Shown here: piece by piece, positions 33,663 to 42,069 of the stretch
Position numbering within the stretch: position 1 is the first letter of the stretch
How the letters are laid out: each line of letters starts with the position of its first letter
From: Patulibacter minatonensis DSM 18081
Lineage (GTDB): Bacteria; Actinomycetota; Thermoleophilia; Solirubrobacterales; Solirubrobacteraceae
NCBI RefSeq assembly: GCF_000519325.1
Contig: NZ_KI912613.1
Location: 2,145,261 to 2,209,260, forward strand
DNA: 64,000 nt
Direction of reading: 5' to 3'
Notes under the pieces: generated by a model
What the model was told of the DNA's origin: nothing
Database searches by the model: none
What the model saw: the letters and a program-made list of their open reading frames with translations, nothing else
Position numbers and translations under genes: made by a program

Positions 33663-34547
33663 TCAGCCGCGTGCCGCGAGCACGGCCGTCCCGTCCGCGC
33701 CCGCGTGCTCACCGCCGGTCGCGCGGTCGAGGACCTCGTGCGCGTCGTCGCCCGGGTGGGCGACCAGGGTCTCGATCGACGCCGTGAGGTCGTGGCGCCG
33801 GCGGAGGCGGGCGTGCCATCCGGCCGACAGCGGCAGCGCGGCGCGGCGGACGGCATCGTCCTCGACGCCGGGGAGGAGCACGACGAACCGGTCGGCGCCG
33901 TGGCGGCCCGTGACGGCGTCCTCGGCGACCAGCTGCTCGACGAGGTGCGCGGTCTCCTGCAGCACGTCGCCGTCGCGGTCGCCCGTGAGGTGGATCGGCC
34001 GCGACGGGTCGGTGGCGTGGACGTGGAGCGAGATCAGGCCGACCGGGCCGTCGACGAGCAGCTCCTCGAGGCGGTGGGCCAGCAGGCGGCGGTTCGCGAG
34101 TCCCGTCAGGCCGTCGCGGTCCGCGCGGTGGTGCTGCGCGCGCTCGGCCTCGCGACGGCGCGTCACGTCGGTGTGGACGACGACCGCGCCGACGCCGTCG
34201 ACGCCGATCGTCGACGCGCGGAGGTGGAACCAGCGGACCGCGCGGCCCCGTCCGCGTGAGTACTCGACCTCGAAGGTGTCGCGCTCGCCCGACAGGACCG
34301 AGCGCACGCCCGCGGCGATGGCGCGGGACTGGGCGTCGCCCGAGGCGGCGCTGGACAGCGGGTCCTGGTCGTGGCGGCCGCGGTCCGCGTCGTCCGCGTC
34401 CGCCTGCTCCGACGCCCGGCGCGCACGGTTGACGTGCAGCACGCGTCCGCCGGGCCCGAGCAGGGTGACCTGCTCGCCCATCGCGTCGACGGCGGTGCGG
34501 AGGGCCTCGAGGCTCGAGGCGTCGGTGGGGAGCGTGGGTGCGGACAT
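33663..34547 (-). CDS. PAS domain plus degenerate GGDEF domain protein
   Basis: 294-residue signalling protein. Residues ~15-145 form a PAS-like sensor ('EQVTLLGPGGRVLHVNRARR', 'FEVEYSRGRGRAVRWFHLRA', 'AVVVHTDVTRRREAERAQ'), followed by a diguanylate-cyclase fold starting 'ADRDGLTGLANRRLLAHRLE'. The active-site motif GG[DE]EF is G-A-D-R-F ('TGRHGADRFVVLLPG'), so the second Gly and the Glu needed for metal/GTP binding are changed; diguanylate cyclase activity is improbable. No EAL domain. Start: ATG at 34545-34547. Probably a ligand-binding or interaction module. Confidence 0.82.
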   Translation of the reverse strand: MSAPTLPTDASSLEALRTAVDAMGEQVTLLGPGGRVLHVNRARRASEQADADDADRGRHDQDPLSSAASGDAQSRAIAAGVRSVLSGERDTFEVEYSRGRGRAVRWFHLRASTIGVDGVGAVVVHTDVTRRREAERAQHHRADRDGLTGLANRRLLAHRLEELLVDGPVGLISLHVHATDPSRPIHLTGDRDGDVLQETAHLVEQLVAEDAVTGRHGADRFVVLLPGVEDDAVRRAALPLSAGWHARLRRRHDLTASIETLVAHPGDDAHEVLDRATGGEHAGADGTAVLAARG

Positions 34548-34654
34548 GGGACGTGGGTGCTGCGGTGCGGGACGCCGGGGCGACCTCGTCGTCCGGTGGA
34601 GCACCACCGGGCGTCCATACCCCGGAGCCGGAGCTCGCATGCGGGGCGACGGAC

Positions 34655-34681
34655 GCGCATCGGGGTTCCTGGCCGATGCGC
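34655..34681. terminator. 9-bp stem hairpin upstream of the GGDEF-like gene
   Basis: GCGCATCGG (34655-34663), 9-nt loop GGTTCCTGG, CCGATGCGC (34673-34681): perfect stem in the 298-nt gap between the LysR gene end (34846) and the GGDEF-like start. Could end the LysR transcript. The stem sequence resembles part of repeat array 1 and the loop contains the TTCCTG seen in arrays 2-3. Confidence 0.5.
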
Positions 34682-34845
34682 GGTGGGTCCAGCCTAGCGT
34701 CCGCGCGGATCGGCGTCGACGGGTCCCCACGGACGTCGGGTGATCATCCGGATCGGGTTGCGATCGTGCGGCTTGGCCGGGGCGGCCCGGCGCACCGGCG
34801 GCCGTCCGGTCGACCACCGCGCCGGCGGTCCGGCCGGCCGGCGCG

Positions 34846-35778
34846 TCAGGCCTCGGGGCCCGGCGCGATCTCGCTCGCCAGCCACCGCCACAGCTGCCGC
34901 GCGGGCTCGGCGCCGGCGCCCGGGACGTTCGTGCGCGGGCGGCGACGGACCGCGCGCAGCTCGCGCCGCAGGTCGGCGCCGCGGACGCTGCGGATGACGA
35001 GCGACCCCGCGTCGACCTCGTGCGCGACCGCGAGGGGGGAGAGGAGGGAGAAGCCGCCCCCGCCGGCGACCGAGCGCTTGACGGTCTCGAGGCTCTGGGC
35101 CTCCAGCGCGGGCTCGAGGCGGACGCCGGCCTTGGCGAGCGCGTCCTCGGCGACCGTGCGCGTCCCGGACGCGGGCTCGCGCGTGATCCACGGCTCGCCG
35201 ACGAGCTCCCGGACCGCGATCGTGCGGCGCGCCGCCCAGCGGTGGTCGGCGGCGACGACCGCGACGAGCTCGTCGCGGCCGAGGACGAGCGTCTCGAGGC
35301 CCGTGGCCTCCCCGCCGTGCTCGACGAAGCCCAGGTCGGCGTCGCCCTCGCGGACGGCCTCGAGGACCGCGGGGGAGTTGCTGATCCGCATCGTCGGGTG
35401 GAACGACGCGCCGGTGCGTCGGTGGGCGGCCAGCCAGTCCGGGAGCAGGTACTCGCCGACCGTGTGGCTCGCCGTGATCCGCAGCGTCTCGTGCCGCGCC
35501 GACCGCTCCGCGCGCAGCAGCTCGGTCGCGCGACGCAGGGTCTCGAGCGCCCGGCGGGCCTCCGGGTAGAGCGACCCGCCCGGCGCGGTCGGCCGCACGC
35601 CGTAGCGGCCCCGCTCGAGCAGCACCGTGCCGAGCTGCGCCTCGAGCCGCGCGATCCGCTTCGTGACGGCCGACTGCGTCAGGTCCAGCGCGTCGGCGGC
35701 GCCGCCCATGGTGCCCGCCTCGATCGCCGCGACGAACGCTTCGAGGTCGTGCGTCGAGGGCAGGATCGGACGCTGCAT
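34846..35778 (-). CDS. LysR-type transcriptional regulator
   Basis: 310-residue LysR regulator. N-terminal HTH 'DLEAFVAAIEAGTMGGAADA' then 'LTQSAVTKRIARLEAQLGTV'; effector domain from ~90 ('ETLRITASHTVGEYLLPDWL', 'VREGDADLGFVEHGG', 'ELVAVVAADHRWAARRTIAV', 'WITREPASGTRTVAEDAL') as in the CysB/CysL-like effector fold. Start: ATG at 35776-35778, 7 nt after TACACT (35786-35791); a GTG one codon earlier is possible. It is followed 66 nt upstream on the same strand by a second LysR gene. Target not evident. Confidence 0.92.
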   Translation of the reverse strand: MQRPILPSTHDLEAFVAAIEAGTMGGAADALDLTQSAVTKRIARLEAQLGTVLLERGRYGVRPTAPGGSLYPEARRALETLRRATELLRAERSARHETLRITASHTVGEYLLPDWLAAHRRTGASFHPTMRISNSPAVLEAVREGDADLGFVEHGGEATGLETLVLGRDELVAVVAADHRWAARRTIAVRELVGEPWITREPASGTRTVAEDALAKAGVRLEPALEAQSLETVKRSVAGGGGFSLLSPLAVAHEVDAGSLVIRSVRGADLRRELRAVRRRPRTNVPGAGAEPARQLWRWLASEIAPGPEA

Positions 35779-35844
35779 CACCCGCAGTGTATGCCTGCTG
35801 GGAATGGGTGTCGCGGGTGGGTGGACGGCTGCACGGGGGGGTCG

Positions 35845-36780
35845 TCAGGCCCCGGCGGCGACGCCCTCGCCGAGTCCGCCGACCGCCCGGTACGCCGACG
35901 CGGCGTCGCCGAGCGCGGTGACCATCGCCGCGTCGACGGCCGAGCCCGCCCGGGTCTCCAGCGTCATCGCGACGATCCGGCGCACGATGTGGGCGTCGAG
36001 CGGCCGGACGACGATGTCGGCGCGACGGCCCGTCAGCGCGAGCTCCGGGATCATCGCTGCCGCGAGGCCCGCGGCGACGAGGCCGAGCGCCGCGCCGTAG
36101 TCGTCGACGTCGTAGGAGCGCTCGGGCGTGAACCCCTCCTGCTCGCACGCGTAGAGGACGACCTCGCAGTCCGGGCACGTCGTCGGGGTCCCGATGATCA
36201 GCTGCTCGCCGGCCAGCGCGGAGACGGGGACCTCGTCGAGGTCCGCGAGCGGGTGGTCCGGCGGCAGCGCGATGAGGAACGGGTCGTCGATCAGCGGCTC
36301 CGCGCGGACGCCGGGCGGTGGGGTGCGCGCGAGGCCCATGCTCGAGACGGCGACGTCGAGCAGGCCCTGCGTCAGGAGCTCCTGGGCGGGGCCGGGCTCG
36401 ACGAGCGAGAAGTCGACCTGGACGTCCGGGTGCCGGTCGCCGAACGTGCGCAGCGCCGACGGGACGAACGACGCGATCGTGCTCGGGAACGCGGACACGC
36501 GCACCCGGCCGCCGCGCAGGCTCGCGATCGCCTCCATCTCCGCCTGCGCGGCGTCGACGCGCGAGAGGATGTCCTCGGCGTGGCGCAGGAGGGCCTCGCC
36601 GGACGCGGTCAGGCGGGCACCGCGCGGCGTGCGCTCGACGAGGGCCTGGCCGGCCTGGCGCTCGAGCATCGCGAGCTGCCGCGAGACGGCCGGCTGGGTG
36701 TAGTCCAGGGCGTCCGCCGCCGCGGAGATCGACCCGCGGCGGGCGACCTCCCGCAGGACCCGGAGGTGCAGGAGCTCCAT
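35845..36780 (-). CDS. LysR-type transcriptional regulator
   Basis: 311-residue LysR regulator. HTH 'LRVLREVARRGSISAAADAL' and 'YTQPAVSRQLAMLERQAGQA'; effector domain with 'GGRVRVSAFPSTIASFVPSA', 'QGLLDVAVSSMG', 'LIALPPDHPLADLDEVPVSA' and 'IGTPTTCPDCEVVLYACEQE', whose paired cysteines near residue 205 could sense redox or thiol ligands (inference). ATG at 36778-36780 follows TACCCT (36788-36793) by 7 nt. Divergent from a small hypothetical gene; two identical-type palindromes lie between them. Confidence 0.92.
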   Translation of the reverse strand: MELLHLRVLREVARRGSISAAADALDYTQPAVSRQLAMLERQAGQALVERTPRGARLTASGEALLRHAEDILSRVDAAQAEMEAIASLRGGRVRVSAFPSTIASFVPSALRTFGDRHPDVQVDFSLVEPGPAQELLTQGLLDVAVSSMGLARTPPPGVRAEPLIDDPFLIALPPDHPLADLDEVPVSALAGEQLIIGTPTTCPDCEVVLYACEQEGFTPERSYDVDDYGAALGLVAAGLAAAMIPELALTGRRADIVVRPLDAHIVRRIVAMTLETRAGSAVDAAMVTALGDAASAYRAVGGLGEGVAAGA

Positions 36781-36826
36781 GCCTCCGAGGGTAGGGCGCC
36801 CCGGAGGTGCCGTCCATGCGCATCGG

Positions 36827-36879
36827 GCATGGGCCCCATGCGGCGCGCGGGGACCCCTCGGGGCGCATGGCCGCCATGC
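36827..36879. promoter_or_regulatory. paired palindromic sites in LysR divergent region
   Basis: Two copies of GCATGG-NNN-CCATGC: GCATGG GCC CCATGC at 36827-36841 and GCATGG CCG CCATGC at 36865-36879, centres 38 bp apart, each followed by GG. They lie 47-100 nt upstream of the LysR start and ~77-130 nt upstream of the divergent gene, a fitting place for a LysR recognition/activation pair. Confidence 0.65.
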
Positions 36880-36955
36880 GGAGGTGCGATGGAGAACACG
36901 GCCCGGAACGCGCACCGTGGAGGTCACCGGAACCCCGGCCGAAAGGACCACCCCC

Positions 36956-37381
36956 GTGACCACCCCGACCTCCGCTCCCCTCGACGCCTTCCTCCGCGGC
37001 GTCGACCGCCGTGCCGAGCTCCACGCCGGCCTGCTGGCCGGCGGCCGGCGCCGGCCGGACGAGCAGTTCGAGCTCCGGCCCGCCCTCCCCGGCGACACCG
37101 CGGTCCTGAACGCGATCGCCCTCCGCGACGGCGTCCCGGTGCCGCCCGGTCCGCTCCTGCTCGCCGAGGCCGCCGGGGTCCCGATCGCGGCGATCGGCCT
37201 GGAGAACCGCCGGATGATCGCCGACCCGACGTGGCCCACCGATCGCGCGATCGACGCGCTGCAGGCCGCCGCGGCCGAGCACCCGCGGTGGCCCGGAAGG
37301 CTGCGCCGGATGCGGGCCGCGCTGCAGGGCCTGTCCGGGCGCGCCGGCCGGCGCGACGCGCGCGGCGCCGTGGTGCGCTGA
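36956..37381 (+). CDS. hypothetical protein divergent from LysR
   Basis: 141-residue soluble protein of unknown function with an Arg-rich second half. Visible: 'RAELHAGLLAGGRRRPDEQF', 'ELRPALPGDTAVLNAIALRD', 'LLLAEAAGVPIAAIGLENRR'. The last two recall the first strands of GNAT acetyltransferases ('LRPA...D...', 'LLLAE..G..IA'), but the acetyl-CoA loop is missing, so I do not assign it. GTG start at 36956 with AAAGG ~10 nt upstream. It may be the target of the divergent LysR regulator. Confidence 0.65.
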   Translation: MTTPTSAPLDAFLRGVDRRAELHAGLLAGGRRRPDEQFELRPALPGDTAVLNAIALRDGVPVPPGPLLLAEAAGVPIAAIGLENRRMIADPTWPTDRAIDALQAAAAEHPRWPGRLRRMRAALQGLSGRAGRRDARGAVVR

Positions 37382-37438
37382 CGCGACGACCGGCCGCTGG
37401 GTGCGAGGCCGGCGCGGGCGGCCGCGGCAGCCCGCGCC

Positions 37439-38152
37439 TCAGCCGCCGGGCTCCGGTGCGGGTTTCGTCGCGTGCCGGGTGCTCGCGCGCGTCGGCTCGT
37501 GCGATGCGGCCTCGCCGCCCGGCACCCGGGACCCCGGCCCCGGGGCGGGGGCGACCGTCGCCGCGACCGCGTCGCCGTGGCCGTGGTCGCCGTGGGCGTG
37601 CATGCGCTCCATCAGGAGCGCCTTCTGCGAGAGCCAGTCGATGAACGACAGGGCGACGGCGGAGACGATGAACGCCATGTGGATGATCGTCTGCCACATC
37701 ATCACGTCGTTGGAGGGCCCACCCGGCTCCCCGGCCTCGATGAACGTCTTCAGCAGGTGGACCGACGAGATGCCGATGATCGACATCGCCAGCTTGACCT
37801 TCAGCACGTTCGGGTTGACGTGCGAGAGCCACTCGGGCTGGTCGGGGTGACCCGCCATCCGGATGCGCGACACGAAGGTCTCGTAGCCGCCGATGATCAC
37901 CATGATCAGGAGGTTGGCGATCATCACGACGTCGACGAGGCCGAGGACGATCAGCATGATCTCCGCCTCGCTCAGGCTGCTGAAGTCGACGACGAGGTGC
38001 TTGAGCTCCTTCATGAACTTCGCCACGTAGACGCCCTGCGCGACGATCAGTCCCAGGTACAGCGGGGCCTGGAGCCAGCGGCTGAAGAAGATGGTCCCGC
38101 CGATGTACCGGCCGAAGCCGCCGTCGTGCGGGGTGGGGGTCGGGGTGCTCAC
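37439..38152 (-). CDS. UPF0114 (YqhA-like) membrane protein
   Basis: 237-residue protein of the UPF0114/YqhA family, function unknown. About four membrane segments ('[20 protein letters not shown]', '[20 protein letters not shown]', '[20 protein letters not shown]', '[20 protein letters not shown]') with the family-typical '[20 protein letters not shown]' and '[20 protein letters not shown]'. Unusual: after the last helix a His-rich tail ([11 protein letters not shown]) and a Pro/Ala-rich extension of ~45 residues, not part of the core family, could bind metal. GTG start at 38150-38152. Confidence 0.88.
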   Translation of the reverse strand: MSTPTPTPHDGGFGRYIGGTIFFSRWLQAPLYLGLIVAQGVYVAKFMKELKHLVVDFSSLSEAEIMLIVLGLVDVVMIANLLIMVIIGGYETFVSRIRMAGHPDQPEWLSHVNPNVLKVKLAMSIIGISSVHLLKTFIEAGEPGGPSNDVMMWQTIIHMAFIVSAVALSFIDWLSQKALLMERMHAHGDHGHGDAVAATVAPAPGPGSRVPGGEAASHEPTRASTRHATKPAPEPGG

Positions 38153-38337
38153 GGGTCTGGAGGTCGTCCTGTGCGTGGGTCGGGGTACGGCGGGAACCGC
38201 GGCCGCGGAGTATCGCCCCGGCGCCTGAAGCGAGCGTCAAGACGCCGAACGGGCGGTATCGTGCCAGATGAGCGGCAAGGTGCCGTGCGTGCCCGCGGGT
38301 CGATCCGTCCGGTCCGCGGACGGGTAGCCTGCCCGCC

Positions 38338-39258
38338 GTGAGCAGCCTCGACGCCCTCCGACTCGTCGCCCGCGGCAAGGTCCGGGACATCTACGACGTC
38401 GGGGACGGCCGGCTCCTGCTCGTCGCCTCGGACCGGATCTCCACCTACGACGCGGTCCACCCGAACTCGATCCCCGGGAAAGGCGCGGTCCTGACGGGCG
38501 TCTCGGCGTTCTGGTTCGACCAGACCGCCCACATCGTCCCCAACCACGTCGTCAGCTACACCGACGGCGTCCCGGTGGAGGCCCGCGGTCGCGGCGTCGT
38601 CGTCCGGAGGCTCACGATGCTGCCGATCGAGGCGGTCGTCCGCGGGCACATCACCGGCTCGGCGTGGACGGACTACCTCGCGACCGGCGTCGTCTCCGGC
38701 ATCGAGCTGCCCGCCGGGCTGAAGGAGAGCCAGGAGCTCCCCGTGCCGCTCTTCACCCCGTCGACGAAGGCGGACGTCGGGGACGGGCACGACGAGGCGA
38801 TCGACTTCGCCCGGGCCGCCGAGCTGCTCGCACCGCTGGCGGAGGACGGCGACGGCGACGCCCTGGCCACCCGCGTCCGCGAGGCCGCGGTCGCCCTGTT
38901 CCGCCACGCCCACGAGCACGCGCGCTCCCGCGGCGTGATCCTCGCCGACACGAAGTTCGAGTTCGGCCTGGACCCCGAGACCGGGCAGCTCGTCCTCGGC
39001 GACGAGGCGCTGACGCCCGACTCCTCCCGCTACTGGCCCGCTGACGGCTTCGAGGTCGGCACGACCCCGCCGTCGTTCGACAAGCAGTACGTCCGCGACT
39101 GGGCGACCGCGTCGGGCTGGGACAAGACCCCGCCCGCGCCGGCGATCCCCGACGACGTCGTCGCCGGCACCCGCGAGCGCTACGCCGAGGCGTACGAGCG
39201 GATCACCGGCGAGCCGCTGTCCGCCTGGTACGAGCGGACGGGCGCCGGGACGGGCTGA
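38338..39258 (+). CDS. purC: phosphoribosylaminoimidazole-succinocarboxamide synthase (SAICAR synthetase)
   Basis: 306-residue enzyme joining CAIR and aspartate with ATP in purine synthesis. Motifs: 'ARGKVRDIYDVGDGRLLLVA', 'SDRISTYDAVHPNSIPGKGA', 'PIEAVVRGHITGSAWTDY', 'LFTPSTKADVGDGHDEAI', 'VILADTKFEFGLDPETGQLV' and 'DEALTPDSSRYWP'. The length matches the long (yeast/actinobacterial) form. Start: GTG at 38338, exactly 7 nt after TAGCCT (38325-38330), so the transcript is probably leaderless. Product is the substrate of PurB encoded 16 kb upstream. Confidence 0.97.
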   Translation: MSSLDALRLVARGKVRDIYDVGDGRLLLVASDRISTYDAVHPNSIPGKGAVLTGVSAFWFDQTAHIVPNHVVSYTDGVPVEARGRGVVVRRLTMLPIEAVVRGHITGSAWTDYLATGVVSGIELPAGLKESQELPVPLFTPSTKADVGDGHDEAIDFARAAELLAPLAEDGDGDALATRVREAAVALFRHAHEHARSRGVILADTKFEFGLDPETGQLVLGDEALTPDSSRYWPADGFEVGTTPPSFDKQYVRDWATASGWDKTPPAPAIPDDVVAGTRERYAEAYERITGEPLSAWYERTGAGTG

Positions 39259-39283
39259 GGCCCGCGGCGCGATCCCGGCGGCG

Positions 39284-39649
39284 TCACGCGACGGGATCGC
39301 CCAGGAGGAAGATCTCCACGGCGACGTCGGGCTCGATGTTGTTCGTGCTCATGAACGCCGAGATCTCCCGGCCGGTGATCTCGGAGACCCGCGCGTTGAC
39401 CCGCTCGCGCATCGTCGCCTGGTAGGCCGAGCGCACCGCCAGGACCTCGTCCGTGAAGCCCGCCTTGACGAGCTCCTGTTCGCCGACCGACAGGGTGTTC
39501 GAAAGGAACACGACGATGGATTCCGGGCTCATCATCACCCGCGTCCCGACGGGGCCGCGGCCGGTGACCTCCCGGAGGCTCGCGACGACGGCGTCGGCGA
39601 TCTCCTTCCTGATCCGGGTGGTGCCGGCGGCGGGCCGTTTCGGGCTCAT
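39284..39649 (-). CDS. DUF2294 / MpsC-family protein
   Basis: 121-residue small protein of the DUF2294 family, of which Staphylococcus MpsC is a member associated with a membrane-potential-generating system. Segments: 'RIRKEIADAVVASLREVTGR', 'GPVGTRVMMSPESIVVFLSN', 'LSVGEQELVKAG', 'VSEITGREISAFMSTNNIEP' and 'VAVEIFLL'. No membrane segment, and no mpsA/mpsB partners are nearby, so function is open. ATG at 39647-39649 with GGGAG ~7 nt upstream is preferred over a longer start at 39703. It converges on purC after 25 nt. Confidence 0.85.
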   Translation of the reverse strand: MSPKRPAAGTTRIRKEIADAVVASLREVTGRGPVGTRVMMSPESIVVFLSNTLSVGEQELVKAGFTDEVLAVRSAYQATMRERVNARVSEITGREISAFMSTNNIEPDVAVEIFLLGDPVA

Positions 39650-40108
39650 CGGGTGCTCTCCCTGGCCCTCCTCGGATGATGCCGGTACGCGCGCGGAGAG
39701 CACGAGGAGCGACCGGCCACCCGATGACCGCCGCTGAGGCGGGGACCGGGTCGGAGGATCGTCCCACCTCCGTCCCCCGGCGTCGAGGGGCGGGCACCGG
39801 TCCGCCGGACGCCCGGCGTGTCAGCCGCGGGGTAGCATGCCGGACTTCAGCAGAGCGACGATCGTCTCGTCCCGCACAGAGGGCACCCGGTTCTCCCCCG
39901 ACGGCCGGCGGTCATCGCGCGCGACGTCCGACCTCGGGTCACGGTCATCCCTCGGGCGCCCACGACGAGGCGCGACACCACGGCAGTGCGAGCGAGGACC
40001 CGTCGCGACCACTTCCGCGGGGTCGCCCGACGCGACCGGAGGTCCGTCCCGCATGTTCCGCAGTCCTCAGTGCTCCGCCGTCCGACCCGGATTCCCGGGA
40101 GGTTCGCC
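39650..40108. other. 459-bp intergenic region
   Basis: Reading frames here lack conserved patterns. The only signs are a TAGCAT hexamer at 39833-39838 and, on the minus strand near 39821-39890, a short frame ending '...RDETIVALLKSGMLPRG', which looks unusually protein-like but has no convincing start. Confidence 0.4.
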
Positions 40109-40462
40109 ATGACCGGGCCGGGACCGTCGCCGGAGGACGTCCTGGTGCAGGCCCGCTCGGTGCTCGACCGCGTCGTCCTCGTCGCCGAGCGCTGGCGGGC
40201 GGGCATGGTCGGGCCCGAGGAGCTCGACGAGATCGCCCGGGCGGCCGGGGACCTCCCGGCCGCGTTCGAGCGCGCCGCCGATGGGTTCGAGGGCGCCGAC
40301 GAGCTGGAGGTCGTTCTCGCGATCCGCGACGTGGTCGGGGCGGCGCTGTCGGCGGTCGACGGCCTGTTGCGCCAGGTCGACACGTGGCGTCCGCCGACGG
40401 GTGGCGGGGCGGACGTCCCGGCGTCGCGGGACCCGGCCCGAGGGCGTCCGCCGGAGCCGTGA
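40109..40462 (+). CDS. small hypothetical protein
   Basis: 117-residue acidic, helical protein of unknown function: 'PSPEDVLVQARSVLDRVVLV', 'GMVGPEELDEIARAAGDLPA', 'LAIRDVVGAALSAVDGLLRQ'. The heptad-like spacing suggests a helical bundle. ATG at 40109 with GGGAGG 6-7 nt upstream supports this start over one at 39986. The Pro/Arg-rich end is probably disordered. It converges with a DoxX-like gene. Confidence 0.6.
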   Translation: MTGPGPSPEDVLVQARSVLDRVVLVAERWRAGMVGPEELDEIARAAGDLPAAFERAADGFEGADELEVVLAIRDVVGAALSAVDGLLRQVDTWRPPTGGGADVPASRDPARGRPPEP

Positions 40463-40507
40463 CCGACGGCGCGCGGCGGCGGTGGTCGGGCCGGACCGCG
40501 CGGGGCG

Positions 40508-40837
40508 TCAGACGTTGACGAGCACCAGCACCGCGAGCAGCGCCGTGATCGGCGCGGCCGCGGTCATCGCCGGCGCGTCCTGCGCCTTGACGTGGACCCA
40601 GGTGGCGATCGCCATCGCGACGATCATCCCGAGCGCCGCCACGATCGCCGCGCCGTCGTTCGCGAGGCCGACGAGGGCCAGGACCGCGAGGACGACCTCG
40701 ATCGCGCCGATCGGCTCGCGCAGGGTCGCGTCGATCGGCCAGCGATCGAAGTTGTCGCGGGTGAACTGGACGCCCGCGATCTTCGCCGCGCCGGCGGCGC
40801 CGAAGATCACGGCCAGGAGCACCAGGAGCACGGTCAT
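40508..40837 (-). CDS. DoxX-like membrane protein
   Basis: 109-residue four-helix membrane protein of the DoxX-like group. The family shape is clear: 'LLVLLAVIFGAAGAAKIAGV', the Arg/Asp-containing 'RDNFDRWPIDATLREPIGAI', 'VVLAVLALVGLANDGAAIVA', 'AALGMIVAMAIATWVHVKAQ'. Cellular role unknown. ATG at 40835-40837 follows TAGAGT (40844-40849) by 6 nt. It is divergent from the aldo-keto reductase, whose own -10 is ~110 nt away. Confidence 0.85.
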   Translation of the reverse strand: MTVLLVLLAVIFGAAGAAKIAGVQFTRDNFDRWPIDATLREPIGAIEVVLAVLALVGLANDGAAIVAALGMIVAMAIATWVHVKAQDAPAMTAAAPITALLAVLVLVNV

Positions 40838-40971
40838 ACGACGACTCTACCCCCGGGATCCGGCGTCTTCACGGCGCGGGGAGCCGCGGAACGGTGGTGC
40901 TGCCCGACGTCGCCGGCCCGCGGAACCTGCCTCGTCACCGCCGCCCGGCCGCACCGTCGTATGGTCGATCC

Positions 40972-42027
40972 ATGGAATTCCGCAGCCTCGGTCGCACCGG
41001 CATGCAGGTCAGCCCCCTCTGTCTGGGGGCCATGATGTTCGGGGCGTGGGGGGAGCCCGACCACGACACGTCGATCGGGATCATCCACCGCGCCCTCGAC
41101 GCCGGCATCAACTTCATCGACACGGCCGACGTCTACTCGCAGGGCGAGTCGGAGATCATCGTCGGCAAGGCCCTCGCCCAGGGGCGCCGGGACGACGTGA
41201 TCCTGGCGACGAAGTTCCACGGTCCGATGGACGTGCCGATGGGCGCGCCGGGCGGCGACCCGAACAAGAAGGGCAACTCGCGCCGCTGGGTCGTCCAGGA
41301 GGTCGAGAACTCCCTCCGCCGCCTCGGCACGGACTGGATCGACCTCTACCAGGTGCACCGCCACGACCACTGGACGGACCACGAGGAGACGCTGTCGGCG
41401 CTGACCGACCTGCGGACCCAGGGCAAGATCCGGGCGTTCGGCTGCTCGACGTACCCCGCGCACGAGGTCGTCGAGGCCCACTGGGTCTCCGAACGCCGCG
41501 GCCTCGCCCGGTACGCCACCGAGCAGCCGCCGTACTCGATCCTCGTCCGCGGCATCGAGGCGGACCTCCTGCCCGTCGCCGAGCGGCACGGCATGGGCGT
41601 GATCCCGTGGAGTCCGCTCGCGGGCGGCTGGCTGACGGGTCGCTACCGCAAGGGCCAGGAGGCGCCGAAGAGCGCCCGCGCCGAGCGGATGCCCGGGCGC
41701 TACGACCTCTCGAAGCCCGGCAACCAGGCGAAGCTCGACGCCGCCGACGCCCTGGCCGTCCTCGCCGAGGAGGCCGGCATCACCCTCGTCCACCTCGCCC
41801 TCGCGTTCGTCCTCCAGCACCCGGCGGTGACCTCGCCGATCGTCGGTCCGCGCACGATGGACCAGCTCGAGACCCAGCTCGGTGCCGTCGACGTCACCCT
41901 CACGAAGGACGTCCTCGACCGCATCGACGAGATCGTCCCGCCCGGCGTGACCCTCTCCGCCGAGGACCGGGGCTACGTGGCGCCGGCCCTGGCGGACCCG
42001 TTCCTGCGGCGGGCGCGCACGGCCTGA
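40972..42027 (+). CDS. aldo-keto reductase
   Basis: 351-residue NADPH-dependent oxidoreductase of the AKR superfamily (YghZ/Kvbeta-like length and pattern). Catalytic tetrad: Asp in 'NFIDTADVYS', Tyr in the same motif, Lys in 'DVILATKFHGP', His in 'DLYQVHRHDHW'. Cofactor region: 'GVIPWSPLAGGWLTGRYRKG' and 'VTSPIVGPRTMDQLETQLGA'. Substrate not predictable. Start: ATG at 40972, 6 nt after TATGGT (40960-40965); an upstream GTG at 40894 would precede this -10. Downstream lies repeat array 4. Confidence 0.93.
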   Translation: MEFRSLGRTGMQVSPLCLGAMMFGAWGEPDHDTSIGIIHRALDAGINFIDTADVYSQGESEIIVGKALAQGRRDDVILATKFHGPMDVPMGAPGGDPNKKGNSRRWVVQEVENSLRRLGTDWIDLYQVHRHDHWTDHEETLSALTDLRTQGKIRAFGCSTYPAHEVVEAHWVSERRGLARYATEQPPYSILVRGIEADLLPVAERHGMGVIPWSPLAGGWLTGRYRKGQEAPKSARAERMPGRYDLSKPGNQAKLDAADALAVLAEEAGITLVHLALAFVLQHPAVTSPIVGPRTMDQLETQLGAVDVTLTKDVLDRIDEIVPPGVTLSAEDRGYVAPALADPFLRRARTA

Positions 42028-42069
42028 GGGCGCGGCGCGGCGCGGCGGCAGTCGGGGTGGGGGATCGGA

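Noticed and set aside
39821-40054. 77-codon minus-strand ORF ending RDETIVALLKSGMLPRG
   Set aside because: The tail looks protein-like, but the rest is low-complexity, no ribosome-binding site or promoter is seen, and 21 credible residues are too few to call a gene.
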